Source of the DNA: Aquabacter sp965279295
GTDB taxonomy: Bacteria > Pseudomonadota > Alphaproteobacteria > Rhizobiales > Xanthobacteraceae
DNA: 64,000 bases
Direction: 5' to 3' (one strand)
NCBI GenBank assembly: GCA_965279295.1
Contig: CBDIHQ010000010.1
Of the stretch, positions 49,930 to 58,748 are shown piece by piece. Each line of letters begins with the position of its first letter. Positions within the stretch are counted from its first letter, which is position 1. Below the pieces are notes generated by a model. The model ran no database searches. It was not told the DNA's origin and saw nothing but the letters and a program-made list of their open reading frames with translations. A program made the position numbers and the translations under genes.

Positions 49930-51228
49930 ATGCCGACACATGAGAGCATCCAGACCGCCGCACGCCCTGAAACCGACGCGCACCGGACCCGCGTCGCGCG
50001 GTTCCGCGCTGTGCGCGCCCACAGCGAAAATCTCGCGCATCCTCTGACGGCCGAGGACCAGACGGTGCAGTCCATGGCGGACTGTAGTCCCACCAAATGG
50101 CACCTTGCCCATGTGAGCTGGTTCTTCGAGACCTTCATTCTCGTGCCTCACCTCGCTGGTTACGAGGTGCGCCATCCCCAATTCGCCTATCTGTTCAACT
50201 CCTATTATGAAGCCGCCGGCGCGCGTCATCCGCGCTTCGAGCGCGGCCTTGTGACCCGGCCCGGCGTCGGCGAGGTGCAGGCCTATCGCGCCCATGTCAC
50301 CCAGGGCATGGAAACCCTGTTCGAGCGGGCGGACGCAACGCTTTGGGGAGAAATCGCGCCGCTCGTGGACATCGGCACGCACCATGAGCAGCAGCATCAG
50401 GAACTGATCCTGATGGACATTCTGAACCTGTTTTCCCGCAACCCGCTGCGGCCGGCCTATTCCACCTACCGCGCCGGCCTTGCGCGGGATACGGCGCCGC
50501 TCGTGTTCCACGATAATCCCGGTGGCATCGTCGAAATCGGCCATGCGGGAGACGATTTTTCCTACGATAATGAAAGCCCCCGCCACCAGACGCTGCTTCG
50601 TCCGTTCCGCATCGCATCGCGCTGCGTGACCAACGGCGAGTGGATCGATTTCATGACCGACGGCGGCTACCGCCGCCCTGACCTCTGGCTGGCCGACGGC
50701 TGGGCCCGCGTCACGGCGGGGGAATATGAAGCCCCGCTTTATTGGGAAAAGGCCGCGCACGGGTGGGAGGCCATGACGCTGTCCGGCCAGCATCTGGTCG
50801 ATCCCACCGCGCCGGTCTGCCATGTCTCCTATTACGAGGCCGACGCCTTCGCCCGTTGGGCGGGTAAGCGTCTGCCAACCGAAGCGGAATGGGAGATCGT
50901 CGCCCGCGACCTCCCCATCGCCGGCAACTTCGCCGGTTCCGGTCATCTGCGCCCGGTTGCGGCGCAGGATGGGGCAACCGCCCCGGCCCAGATGTTCGGG
51001 GATGTTTGGGAATGGACGCAAAGCCCCTACAGCCCCTACCCCGGATATAAGGCCGCGCCCGGCGCGATCGGTGAATACAACGGCAAGTTCATGGCGAGCC
51101 AGTTCGTGCTGCGCGGAGGCTGCTGCGCGACACCTGACGACCATGTGCGCGCCACATACCGCAACTTCTTCTACCCGCACCAGCGCTGGCCCTTTGCTGG
51201 GCTCCGCCTGGCGGAGGACGCCGCATGA
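49930..51228 (+). CDS. egtB: Ergothioneine biosynthesis sulfoxide synthase EgtB
   Basis: The 432-residue protein starts after AAGGG. The N-terminal DinB-like domain has the iron ligands His61 (KWHLAHVSWFFETF) and His152/His156 (THHEQQHQELIL). The C-terminal formylglycine-enzyme-like domain has CHVSYYEADAFARWAGKRLP, EAEWEIVAR and WEWTQSPYSPYPGYK through RGGCCATPDDHVRATYRNFF. EgtB joins trimethylhistidine to a thiol donor with O2. The next gene, egtD, overlaps by 4 nt. egtA and egtC are absent, as in many bacteria that use cysteine or recruit other enzymes. Confidence 0.92.
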   Translation: MPTHESIQTAARPETDAHRTRVARFRAVRAHSENLAHPLTAEDQTVQSMADCSPTKWHLAHVSWFFETFILVPHLAGYEVRHPQFAYLFNSYYEAAGARHPRFERGLVTRPGVGEVQAYRAHVTQGMETLFERADATLWGEIAPLVDIGTHHEQQHQELILMDILNLFSRNPLRPAYSTYRAGLARDTAPLVFHDNPGGIVEIGHAGDDFSYDNESPRHQTLLRPFRIASRCVTNGEWIDFMTDGGYRRPDLWLADGWARVTAGEYEAPLYWEKAAHGWEAMTLSGQHLVDPTAPVCHVSYYEADAFARWAGKRLPTEAEWEIVARDLPIAGNFAGSGHLRPVAAQDGATAPAQMFGDVWEWTQSPYSPYPGYKAAPGAIGEYNGKFMASQFVLRGGCCATPDDHVRATYRNFFYPHQRWPFAGLRLAEDAA

Positions 51229-52196
51229 CAGTCCAGCGCAAGCCCCCGGTCGCCACCACCCCCGCCGACGCACCGGGCACGGGGTCGTTCCGTACCGACG
51301 TTGCGCGGGGGCTAGGCGCGCCGCGCAAAACCCTGCCCGCCAAATATTTCTACGACGCCGCCGGCTCCCGCCTGTTCGACCAGATATGCGAGCTGGACGA
51401 GTACTACCCGACCCGAACTGAGTTAGGCATTCTGAAATCCCGTGCCGGCGAGATCGCCCGCGCGGCGGGGCCGGACGCAAAGCTGGTGGAATTCGGCGCG
51501 GGGTCGCTGGTGAAGGTGCGAATCCTGCTGGATACCCTGACGACGCCGGCAGCCTATATTCCCATCGACATCTCGGCCAATCACCTCATCGCCGCGAGCG
51601 CCGATCTGGCGCGCGATTATCCGGCCTTGCGGGTCTCGCCGCTGGTGGGTGATTTCACCCGCGCGCTTGCGCTGCCGCCGCTCGCCGGCAACCGCACCAT
51701 CGGTTTCTTTCCCGGCTCGACCATCGGCAATTTCACGCCTGCAGAAGCGGAGCATTTCCTCACCGAGGCCGGCCGCACCCTGGGGGCCGGCGCGCTCATG
51801 GTGCTGGGTGTCGACCTGAAGAAGGACCTCGCGCGGCTCGAGGCCGCCTATAACGACGCGCGAGGCGTCACCGCCGCCTTCAACCTCAATCTGCTCATCC
51901 GCATCAACAGGGAAGCGGGCGGCAATTTTGACCCGTCCCGGTTCGCCCATCGCGCGCATTTCAACGCGGGGGAAAGTCGGATCGAGATGCACCTCGTGAG
52001 CCAATGCGACCAGGAGGTGGAGGCGGCCGGTCAGCTCTTTAGCTTCGCGCGCGGCGAAACCATCCACACCGAAAACTCCTACAAATACGCGCCGGAGGGC
52101 GTTGAAACCCTCGCCCGTGCTGCCGGATGGGCGGTGGAAGCGGCCTGGAGCGATGCGGAGAATCTGTTCGGCGTCTTCCTGTTGGCGCGCGGTTAG
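51225..52196 (+). CDS. egtD: L-histidine N-alpha-methyltransferase EgtD
   Basis: The 323-residue SAM-dependent methyltransferase has SAM-site pieces LVEFGAGSLVKVRILLD and YIPIDISANHLIAASADLA. The histidine-binding part is GNRTIGFFPGSTIGNFTPAE with FNLNLLIRINREAGGNFD. C-terminal motifs are ETIHTENSYKYAPEG. EgtD trimethylates histidine to hercynine, the substrate for EgtB. The ATGA overlap with egtB indicates translational coupling, with egtB first. Confidence 0.93.
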   Translation: MTVQRKPPVATTPADAPGTGSFRTDVARGLGAPRKTLPAKYFYDAAGSRLFDQICELDEYYPTRTELGILKSRAGEIARAAGPDAKLVEFGAGSLVKVRILLDTLTTPAAYIPIDISANHLIAASADLARDYPALRVSPLVGDFTRALALPPLAGNRTIGFFPGSTIGNFTPAEAEHFLTEAGRTLGAGALMVLGVDLKKDLARLEAAYNDARGVTAAFNLNLLIRINREAGGNFDPSRFAHRAHFNAGESRIEMHLVSQCDQEVEAAGQLFSFARGETIHTENSYKYAPEGVETLARAAGWAVEAAWSDAENLFGVFLLARG

Positions 52197-52328
52197 GGTC
52201 CGAACGGACCTTTGAGGATGGCAGGAAGGCATCACCTTCCGTCAAAACCCAGCTCAGCACCATTTCTTGGCCGCACGATAGGGTAAGCTGTGGCAAGTAT
52301 CTGAACTCTCCCACGTTCCGAGGCCGCC

Positions 52329-53435
52329 ATGCCGCCCCGTCCGCCAGCCACAATCGGCGCTTCCGTCGCCGAGATCGAAACGCCCGCGCTCGTGATCGAT
52401 CTCGACGCGTTCGACCGCAATGTCCGCGTCATGCGCAAGGCGGTAACCAACGCCGGCCTGCGCCTGCGCCCCCACGCCAAGGCCCACAAATGCCCTGACA
52501 TCGCCCACCGGCAGATCGCCGAAGGTGCGGTCGGCATCTGCTGCCAGAAGGTGAGCGAGGCGGAAGCCTTCGTCGCGGGTGGCATCACCGACATATTGGT
52601 GACCAACGAGATCGTCGACCCCCGCAAACTGGCCCGGCTGGTCGAACTGGCGCGCACCGCCCGCATCGGCATCTGCGTCGACAGCGCCGTCCATGTGGCG
52701 CTGCTGGCGGCGGCGGTGGCGGGCAAGGGCGTTGAAATTTACGTGCTCATCGAGATCGACGTGGGACAGGGCCGCTGCGGATTGGCCGTCGGCCCCGAGC
52801 TTGCCACCCTGGCCGCCGCCATCTCAGGCACGCCGGGCCTGCGCTTTGCCGGCCTCCAGGCCTATCACGGCACAGCCCAGCACATGCGCGCGCCAGCCGA
52901 GCGCCGCGAGGCCATCGGCACGGCCGTGGAGCGGGTGAAGCGCGCGAAGGCGATTTTCGCCGAAGCGGGTTTCCCGTGCGAGACCGTTTCGGGCGCCGGC
53001 ACCGGCAGCTTCATTCTTGAAGCGGCCTCCGGCGAATACACCGAGATTCAGGCTGGCTCCTACGTGCTGATGGATGCGGACTATGCCCGCAACGTCTTTG
53101 ACGGGCCGTCCTTCGATCACTCCCTGCTGGTGCACGCGACTGCCATGAGCACTGCGGTGGATGGCAAGGCGGTGCTTGATGTGGGCTATAAGGGCCTCGC
53201 CGTGGATTCCGGCTATCCCGCGCCGTTCGGCCTGGAAACGCGGGTGATCGGCATGTCGGACGAGCACACCATCCTGCGCCAGCCGGCAGGCGGGCGGCTG
53301 CGCCCCGGTGACCGGGTGCAACTCATCCCCGGCCATATCGACCCGACCGTCAACCTGCACGATTGGTATGTCGGCGTACGCAAAGGCGTGGTGGAAGCCC
53401 TCTGGCCGATCACCGCACGCGGGCCGGGGCTTTAG
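52329..53435 (+). CDS. D-threonine aldolase/D-serine dehydratase-like PLP enzyme
   Basis: The 368-residue fold-type III PLP protein has N-terminal IETPALVIDLDAFDRNVRVM and RPHAKAHKC with PLP Lys51. The phosphate-site and C-terminal barrel follow. The metal site near the end is PGHIDPTVNLHDW: His336 and Asp338. D-threonine aldolases use His and Asp here, while D-serine dehydratases use His and Cys, so an aldolase acting on a D-beta-hydroxy amino acid is favoured. It begins 132 bp after egtD and is convergent with batD. The gap upstream shows no clear promoter. Confidence 0.82.
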   Translation: MPPRPPATIGASVAEIETPALVIDLDAFDRNVRVMRKAVTNAGLRLRPHAKAHKCPDIAHRQIAEGAVGICCQKVSEAEAFVAGGITDILVTNEIVDPRKLARLVELARTARIGICVDSAVHVALLAAAVAGKGVEIYVLIEIDVGQGRCGLAVGPELATLAAAISGTPGLRFAGLQAYHGTAQHMRAPAERREAIGTAVERVKRAKAIFAEAGFPCETVSGAGTGSFILEAASGEYTEIQAGSYVLMDADYARNVFDGPSFDHSLLVHATAMSTAVDGKAVLDVGYKGLAVDSGYPAPFGLETRVIGMSDEHTILRQPAGGRLRPGDRVQLIPGHIDPTVNLHDWYVGVRKGVVEALWPITARGPGL

Positions 53436-55259
53436 CTAGCCAGCCTTGGGATACAGCGGGGCCAGACGCGCGCCACGCGCGGCCGGGGCACGGGCGTTCA
53501 GCGCCCGCCGTTCCGTCTTGAAGGCGGTGAGGAAACCGGTGCCATTCCATGGCGTACCGCCCGCCGCATAGAGATGCCGGCGCAAATCCCGCACCGCTTC
53601 TCCCATGTCGGGGGTTCGCGGCTCGTCGGCACCCCGGCTCCAGGCGAGATAGGCGCGGTGCGCCGCCACCGCGTCATTGCGTTTGCAGGCGGCAGTCAGT
53701 TCGCGCTCAGCGGCGGCACCGGAAAGCCCGATGCCTCGCGCGCGAAACGCACCCGGCACCGGCTTGGCGGCAGGCCCTGCTCCAATGCCAGAGATCCGCC
53801 CCGCCTGCGCGCGCCGGACGGCCCGGCGCCGATACCACAGCAGACCGAAGGAGAGTAGCAATCCCGCCAGCACCAGGGCGAGCGCCGACCCGGCAGCAAT
53901 CGCAGCGGGGCCGCGCCAAGCGAGCAGGGATTCCAGCGTCCATCCGCTGTTCATAGAAGGCGGCTCGGCGACCTTCGCCGCAGTGGAGGGGACGTCCTCT
54001 TTGATCACCACGGGGGCCGGCTGGGCCGCCACAGCGGCGCCCGGCAGCACGGTGAAGCTCTCCGCAGGCAGGGCCGTGGTTTCCTGCCGGTTGGTCGCGG
54101 TGTTCCACCAGCCGACCTCCATGGCGGGCAGGGTGACATCACCGGCGCGGGTGAACACCACCGAAATCGTCTTGGTCAGTTCCGCCCCGGCCTCGCCCTT
54201 GATCTGCGCGGTTTCGGAGTGCGTCTCTTCCTCATACTGGCGCACGCCCGGCACATCAGGCAGCGTCACGGGCGGAAGCTGGTTCGGGCTCGCGCCCACC
54301 GCCGCGAGGCGGATGGTGCGGGTCAGCGTGTCGCCGGCCCGCGCCTTTGCGGGAGGCGAGGACCATTCGCTGGTGAGGGTGACGGCGCGGGCCGGCAGGA
54401 ACCAGCCCTGCGCATCGGCCGGGCGCGCCTTTACCTCCACCTTGATCGGCTCGGAGTGGATGGTGACGTCGCGCCCGCGGTTGAAGGCGGCGTCGAGCCA
54501 GGGCTGCGGCATCCCGCTTCGCCCAAGCAGCCGCGCCATTTCTGACGGCATCGGAGCGCCGTCATTGCTCGGCACATTGGCCTGAAGCCGCACCGCCGGG
54601 ATATCGATGGTGCCGCTGCGCTGCGGGGTCATGATGTAATTCTGCTGGATCACCCGGTAACGCTGCTTGCCGATGGTCCTGAGATAGGTCTGCTGATCGC
54701 CGTCCGGCGCGAAGGTCGCGCCATCCGCCGCAATGCGCGACATGGCGCCGCTGCGCATTCCGAGGCTGTCGTAAATGCGCACGGTGACGGGCACTTCGCT
54801 CTGGACATAGGGCGTGCCCTTGCCGACCTCCACCTCAAGGAACAGCGGACGCTCCTCCGTCGAATCCACCGAGGCGGCCGGCGTCACCTGCATCTGGATC
54901 GGCGCCGAGGACACGCCCGCCACCGAAAGCGAGGGAATGGTGAAGGTGCCCGCACGCTTGGGCGCGAGCAGGAGCGCCCATTCGTTCACCGTGGTGCGCT
55001 TGCCGTCAACAATCGTGGTCCGGCTGCCACGGCGCCGTTCGACGATCTCGAAATCCTTGGAGAGCGAGGTGAGGTCGGGGGGTTGCGAACTGTCCCCGCC
55101 GGCGAGGCTGAGCACCAGGCTGAAGGTCTCGCCCATGCCCACGCTCGGGCGGTCCGTGGTTGCTGTCAGCGTGGCGGCAAAACCCGGCTGGCCCGCCCGC
55201 GCAAGACATGCGCACGCCAGGACCATGGCGATCAGGGCCTTGTGCCAGGAGCGTCTCAC
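53436..55259 (-). CDS. batD: BatD family protein
   Basis: The 607-residue protein starts at a GTG that overlaps the upstream stop (GTGA). A signal peptide (ALIAMVLACACLARAGQPGF) is followed by repeated Ig-like beta domains: TTDRPSVGMGETFSLVLSLA, KGTPYVQSEVPVTVRIYDSL and RAGDTLTRTIRLAAVGASPN. One membrane helix lies near residues 450-475, with a basic cytoplasmic tail. BatD is a periplasm-facing part of the Bat/MoxR system, linked to stress and aerotolerance. It is the last gene of the MoxR-Bat operon and abuts the convergent aldolase-like gene. Confidence 0.87.
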   Translation of the reverse strand: MRRSWHKALIAMVLACACLARAGQPGFAATLTATTDRPSVGMGETFSLVLSLAGGDSSQPPDLTSLSKDFEIVERRRGSRTTIVDGKRTTVNEWALLLAPKRAGTFTIPSLSVAGVSSAPIQMQVTPAASVDSTEERPLFLEVEVGKGTPYVQSEVPVTVRIYDSLGMRSGAMSRIAADGATFAPDGDQQTYLRTIGKQRYRVIQQNYIMTPQRSGTIDIPAVRLQANVPSNDGAPMPSEMARLLGRSGMPQPWLDAAFNRGRDVTIHSEPIKVEVKARPADAQGWFLPARAVTLTSEWSSPPAKARAGDTLTRTIRLAAVGASPNQLPPVTLPDVPGVRQYEEETHSETAQIKGEAGAELTKTISVVFTRAGDVTLPAMEVGWWNTATNRQETTALPAESFTVLPGAAVAAQPAPVVIKEDVPSTAAKVAEPPSMNSGWTLESLLAWRGPAAIAAGSALALVLAGLLLSFGLLWYRRRAVRRAQAGRISGIGAGPAAKPVPGAFRARGIGLSGAAAERELTAACKRNDAVAAHRAYLAWSRGADEPRTPDMGEAVRDLRRHLYAAGGTPWNGTGFLTAFKTERRALNARAPAARGARLAPLYPKAG

Positions 55260-57238
55260 CTCGCTGAATCCTCGAACACGGGCACGGTGGTGCCCGAATA
55301 ATAGCTGCGGATGCGCGCGCGCAAGAGCCCCGTGGGGTCATCGGGAACCATGCGTAGCGCCTGTTCGCGGTTCTGCTGCTGCTCGGTCATCGGCTTGGCC
55401 GCAACCGATCCGGCGGGATCCGCTGGTGGCGGTGGCGGCTGGTCCTGCGGCTTGCCGTTGGCCGCGTCCTTGGCAGGCTGCGGAGGCTCCGGCTTGGCCG
55501 GCTCCTTGGGCGGCTCCGGCTTCTGCGCAGGCTGATTCTTTGCCTGACCGTCCTTCGCGGGGTCGGGCTTGGCCGGATCGGGCTTGGCGGGGTCGTTCTT
55601 CGCCGGATCGTTCTTCCCTTGATCGTTCTTGGCTTGGTCGTTCTTGGCCGGATCGGGTTTCGCAGGATCGTTCTTTGCAGGATCGTTTTTGGGCTGCTTC
55701 TGGTCGCCCGGCTTCTGCGGATCGTTCTTCGCCTGGTCCTTGTTCTGGGGACTGTCGCCGGACTTATCGTCGGGCTTCTTCTGGTCCTGATCCTTCTTGT
55801 CGTCCTTATTCTGGTTCTGCTGTTGCTGCTTCTGCTGCTCGAGGGCGCGCAGCACGAGGTCGCGGTTGAAGGCGGCGTCGGCGTCTTTCGGGTCGGCCTT
55901 CAGGGCAGCGTCATAGGCCGCGACCGCATCCTCCAGCTTTCCCGAACGGGCAAGGGCGTTGCCACGGTTGTAATCCTGGCCCGCAAGACTGGAATAGGCT
56001 TCTGCCGCGCGCGCGTGCTCGCCCGCTTTGTAGAGTGCGCTGGCCTGCCATGCCGGGTCCTGGAAACGGGTCGCAGCCGAAGCATAATCCCCGCTGGCGA
56101 AGGCGCTGGCGCCCTTCTGGTCCGGGGTCTGCCACAGGTCCTGCCAGGACAGGCCATCCGCCGGATTGCTGAAATCCGTTGGCTGGGCCGATGCTGGGCG
56201 CACGCCGAGGCCGCCGGAAAGCGCGAACGCCAGCGGGATCACGGCGAGCCAGCCCCGGCGAAACGCCAGTGACGCCATGAGGACGACGCCGATTACAAGC
56301 CAGGGTCCCATATCCACCCACTGGTCCGCCACAAGGTCATTGTCCCGAGACGCAGGACCGGACGACGACGCGGAAGATTTGGCGAAGATGTTGTCGAGAT
56401 CGCGGCTGTCGGCCGTGAGCACCGCGAAACGCCCGCCGCCATCCCGCGCAACGCCGCTCAGGCGCGTGTCATCCATGCCGGCAAGCGGCGCGGGTCGTCC
56501 ATTCGCGCCAAGCGCGGGCGGCCCCGCCGGAACACCGACGCCGATGACGCTGACCGCGTAGCCGTCCCGCGCCGCCGCCTGCGTGGCAGCCGTGGTGAGA
56601 TTGGGCGCGTCGCCCGCGCCATCCGTCACCAGCACGATCCGCCCGCTCGGCGCACCCGTGTTCTTCAACAGTTCCACCGCCTTCTGGATCGCGAGATCAG
56701 GCCGGTTGCCCCGCACCGGCATCAGATCGGTCGCAAGTTCCGGCAGCATCTGCGACACCACCTTGCCATCCTCGGTCAGGGGCGAGGCGACGAACGGCGC
56801 GTCAGTGTAGACGATGAGGGCCACTTGGCCGCCGCGCATGCGGTTGAGGATATCCTCAACCTTATGGCGGGCCGCCACCAGGCGCGACGGGCTCTGGTCG
56901 GCCGAATCCATGCTCTGGCCGAGGCTGAGCACGATGACAGTCGGATCGAGCCGGTCGAGCGCGGGGGTCGGCACCTTCTGCCAACTTGGGCCCGCCATGG
57001 CGAGCGCGGTCAGTACCCAGCCAGCCAACAGCACCGCCACCGGCCACTTGCCGCGCCCGGCGGTATCGCGCACCGCGAGATGGCGCAGAAGATGCGCGTC
57101 CACCACATTGCGCCAGTCGTTCCGCCCCGCGCCGATCCCGCGCCACACCAGGGCGGCAAGGATCACACCGGGGATGATTGCGAACAGCCATTCCGGCCGC
57201 AGGAAATGGAAGTCGGCGGGAATGAAGGACGCCATCAT
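55256..57238 (-). CDS. Fused BatB-BatC: VWA membrane protein with TPR and repeat-rich tail
   Basis: The protein has 660 residues from ATG 57238 (ATGA overlap with batA; ATG 57235 is also possible). Residues 1-85 hold two membrane helices, and the VWA domain spans about 95-300. Its MIDAS loop reads VLSLGQSMDS: Ser105 and Gly107 replace the Asp and Ser of DxSxS, so metal binding is doubtful. A third helix lies near 330-350. TPR-like helices (EHARAAEAYSSLAGQDYNRG, GKLEDAVAAYDAALKADPKD) follow at 395-475. A Lys/Pro/Asp-rich tail with tandem DPAKN units covers about 480-625. BatB and BatC are separate proteins in many species. Confidence 0.85.
   Translation of the reverse strand: MMASFIPADFHFLRPEWLFAIIPGVILAALVWRGIGAGRNDWRNVVDAHLLRHLAVRDTAGRGKWPVAVLLAGWVLTALAMAGPSWQKVPTPALDRLDPTVIVLSLGQSMDSADQSPSRLVAARHKVEDILNRMRGGQVALIVYTDAPFVASPLTEDGKVVSQMLPELATDLMPVRGNRPDLAIQKAVELLKNTGAPSGRIVLVTDGAGDAPNLTTAATQAAARDGYAVSVIGVGVPAGPPALGANGRPAPLAGMDDTRLSGVARDGGGRFAVLTADSRDLDNIFAKSSASSSGPASRDNDLVADQWVDMGPWLVIGVVLMASLAFRRGWLAVIPLAFALSGGLGVRPASAQPTDFSNPADGLSWQDLWQTPDQKGASAFASGDYASAATRFQDPAWQASALYKAGEHARAAEAYSSLAGQDYNRGNALARSGKLEDAVAAYDAALKADPKDADAAFNRDLVLRALEQQKQQQQNQNKDDKKDQDQKKPDDKSGDSPQNKDQAKNDPQKPGDQKQPKNDPAKNDPAKPDPAKNDQAKNDQGKNDPAKNDPAKPDPAKPDPAKDGQAKNQPAQKPEPPKEPAKPEPPQPAKDAANGKPQDQPPPPPADPAGSVAAKPMTEQQQNREQALRMVPDDPTGLLRARIRSYYSGTTVPVFEDSAR
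55545..55700 (-). repeat. In-frame tandem repeat encoding DPAKN-type pentapeptides in batBC
   Basis: About ten degenerate 15-bp units encode K-N-D-P-A, K-P-D-P-A or K-N-D-Q-A in the acidic-basic tail of the BatB/C protein. The copies differ by single bases (for example GGATCGTTCTTTGCA and GGGTCGTTCTTCGCC on the + strand). The tract is a candidate for length variation between strains. Confidence 0.8.
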
Positions 57239-58251
57239 GGCCGCGCGCCCTCGCCTCGCGCCGGCGCGCTGCCGCGCATCGCGGGAACCAAAAGCAAGCC
57301 GCCCATCACCAGGCTCAGCCCCAATGCCGCGCCCAGCGGCCATTGGAACAGCGAGACCGTGGGGCTGAGATAAAGCGGGTCGCCCGAGGTCGGCTCCATC
57401 CGGTTGATATCGTTATAGATGGCGGCAAGGCCGGCGGAATCACGGGCGCGGTAATAGCGCCCGCCGGTCATTTCGGCGATTTTCGCCAGCGTGCCCTCAT
57501 CCAGGTCGGCGGAGGGATTGACCATCCGCTGGCCCATGGCGAGGCGGTCGGCGCCGACGCCGATGGTGTAGATTTTCACATGCTCCTGCTTTGCCGCCTC
57601 GGCGGCCTGGAGCGGCTCCAGCACGCCGGAATTGTTGGCCCCGTCGGTGAGGAGCACCAGCACGCGCTGGTCGTCCGGCCGGGTTCGCAGCACCTTGACC
57701 GCAAGCCCGATGGCATCGCCGATGGCGGTCTCCTGCCCCGTCAACCCGATGCGCGAGGCACCGAGCAGTTCGCGCACGACATTTCGGTCGAAGGTGAGCG
57801 GGGTCTGCACATAGGCGCGGCTGGAAAACAGGATCAGCCCTACTCGGTCGCCCTTGCGACGCGCGATAAAATCATCCGCCACGGCTTTGACCACGGACAG
57901 GCGGTCGGTCGGCACGCCATCCTGCGAAAAATCCTGGCGCGCCATCGAGCCGGACAGGTCCACCGCCATCATCATGTCGCGGCCGCTGACCGGGATCGGC
58001 ACCGGCTTGCCCACATAGGCCGGGCGCGCGGCGGCGGCGATCAGCAGGCACCAAATCAGCGCCAGGATCGCGAGACGCGCGATGCGACGCCGACGACCTC
58101 CGGTGGAGATCAGGCCAGCCCCACGGATTTCTGCGAAGAACGGCACCCGGAGCGCGCCCGAGCGCGACGCCTTGGCCGCCGGCACCAGCCAGCGCACCAG
58201 CAGCGGCAGCGGCAGCATTGCCAGGGCCCAGAGCCATTGAAACTGGATCAT
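57235..58251 (-). CDS. batA: BatA-like VWA domain protein
   Basis: The protein has 338 residues from ATG 58251 (ATGA overlap upstream). The N-terminal Aerotol-like part has two helices (LWALAMLPLPLLVRWLVPAA and IARLAILALIWCLLIAAAAR). The VWA domain has an intact MIDAS: Asp98-Leu-Ser100-Gly-Ser102 in MAVDLSGSMARQDF, with VLLTDGANNSG for the later Asp. A C-terminal helix anchors it. The VWA domain faces the periplasm and is thought to work with MoxR and the other Bat proteins in envelope-protein maturation or stress response. The frame is open upstream, but that overlaps the DUF4381 gene. Confidence 0.88.
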   Translation of the reverse strand: MIQFQWLWALAMLPLPLLVRWLVPAAKASRSGALRVPFFAEIRGAGLISTGGRRRRIARLAILALIWCLLIAAAARPAYVGKPVPIPVSGRDMMMAVDLSGSMARQDFSQDGVPTDRLSVVKAVADDFIARRKGDRVGLILFSSRAYVQTPLTFDRNVVRELLGASRIGLTGQETAIGDAIGLAVKVLRTRPDDQRVLVLLTDGANNSGVLEPLQAAEAAKQEHVKIYTIGVGADRLAMGQRMVNPSADLDEGTLAKIAEMTGGRYYRARDSAGLAAIYNDINRMEPTSGDPLYLSPTVSLFQWPLGAALGLSLVMGGLLLVPAMRGSAPARGEGARP

Positions 58252-58748
58252 GCGTTGCCCCGGATCCAGCGCCGCACGGCCGCGACCACCACCTCCCGCG
58301 ACACCGCATCCCCTCCCGGCGCCCCCGGCGGCAGATAGGGTGCGGCGGCGATAAAGCCGCTGACCTCCGGCGCGATCCCACCCTTGCCCTCGGCGAGAAA
58401 GCCGAGCCAGCCCTCGCCCGTGAGGCTTGCCGCCTCGGTGCGGCCGGCGCGCGACAGCAGGATGCGGCGCATCAAGACCGCAGAGGCTGCGGCCACCGCG
58501 CGCGCATCGACATAGCGCGCCTGATCCTGCGCGATGGTGTTCAATTCCTGCATCGCGCGATAGCCGAGCGTCTGGCGCCGGCGCAGCTCCAGCATGACCA
58601 ATACCACCAGCAGCAGAACCACAAGGCCGGCAAGCACCCACCAGCCGGGCGCGGGCGGCCAGAAGGAGACCGACGGTGGCAGGTGAATGTCGCGCAGCCC
58701 GGCAAGCGGATCATTGCCGGCGGGGGCGGCAAAGCTCGGGGTGGTCAC
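58248..58748 (-). CDS. DUF4381 family membrane protein
   Basis: The 166-residue protein starts at a GTG (GTGA overlap with the DUF58 gene). It has a short N-terminus (LAGLRDIHLPPSVSFWPPAP), one strong membrane helix near 37-55, and a cytoplasmic helical domain with TEAASLTGEGWLGFLAE and REVVVAAVRRWIRG. DUF4381 proteins occur between DUF58 and batA genes in proteobacterial MoxR operons. Their job is unknown. Confidence 0.85.
   Translation of the reverse strand: MTTPSFAAPAGNDPLAGLRDIHLPPSVSFWPPAPGWWVLAGLVVLLLVVLVMLELRRRQTLGYRAMQELNTIAQDQARYVDARAVAAASAVLMRRILLSRAGRTEAASLTGEGWLGFLAEGKGGIAPEVSGFIAAAPYLPPGAPGGDAVSREVVVAAVRRWIRGNA

Noticed and set aside
55500..55830. Repetitive tract considered as a CRISPR or minisatellite
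   Set aside because: The repeats are in frame and encode the Lys/Pro/Asp tail of the BatB/C protein, without spacers.
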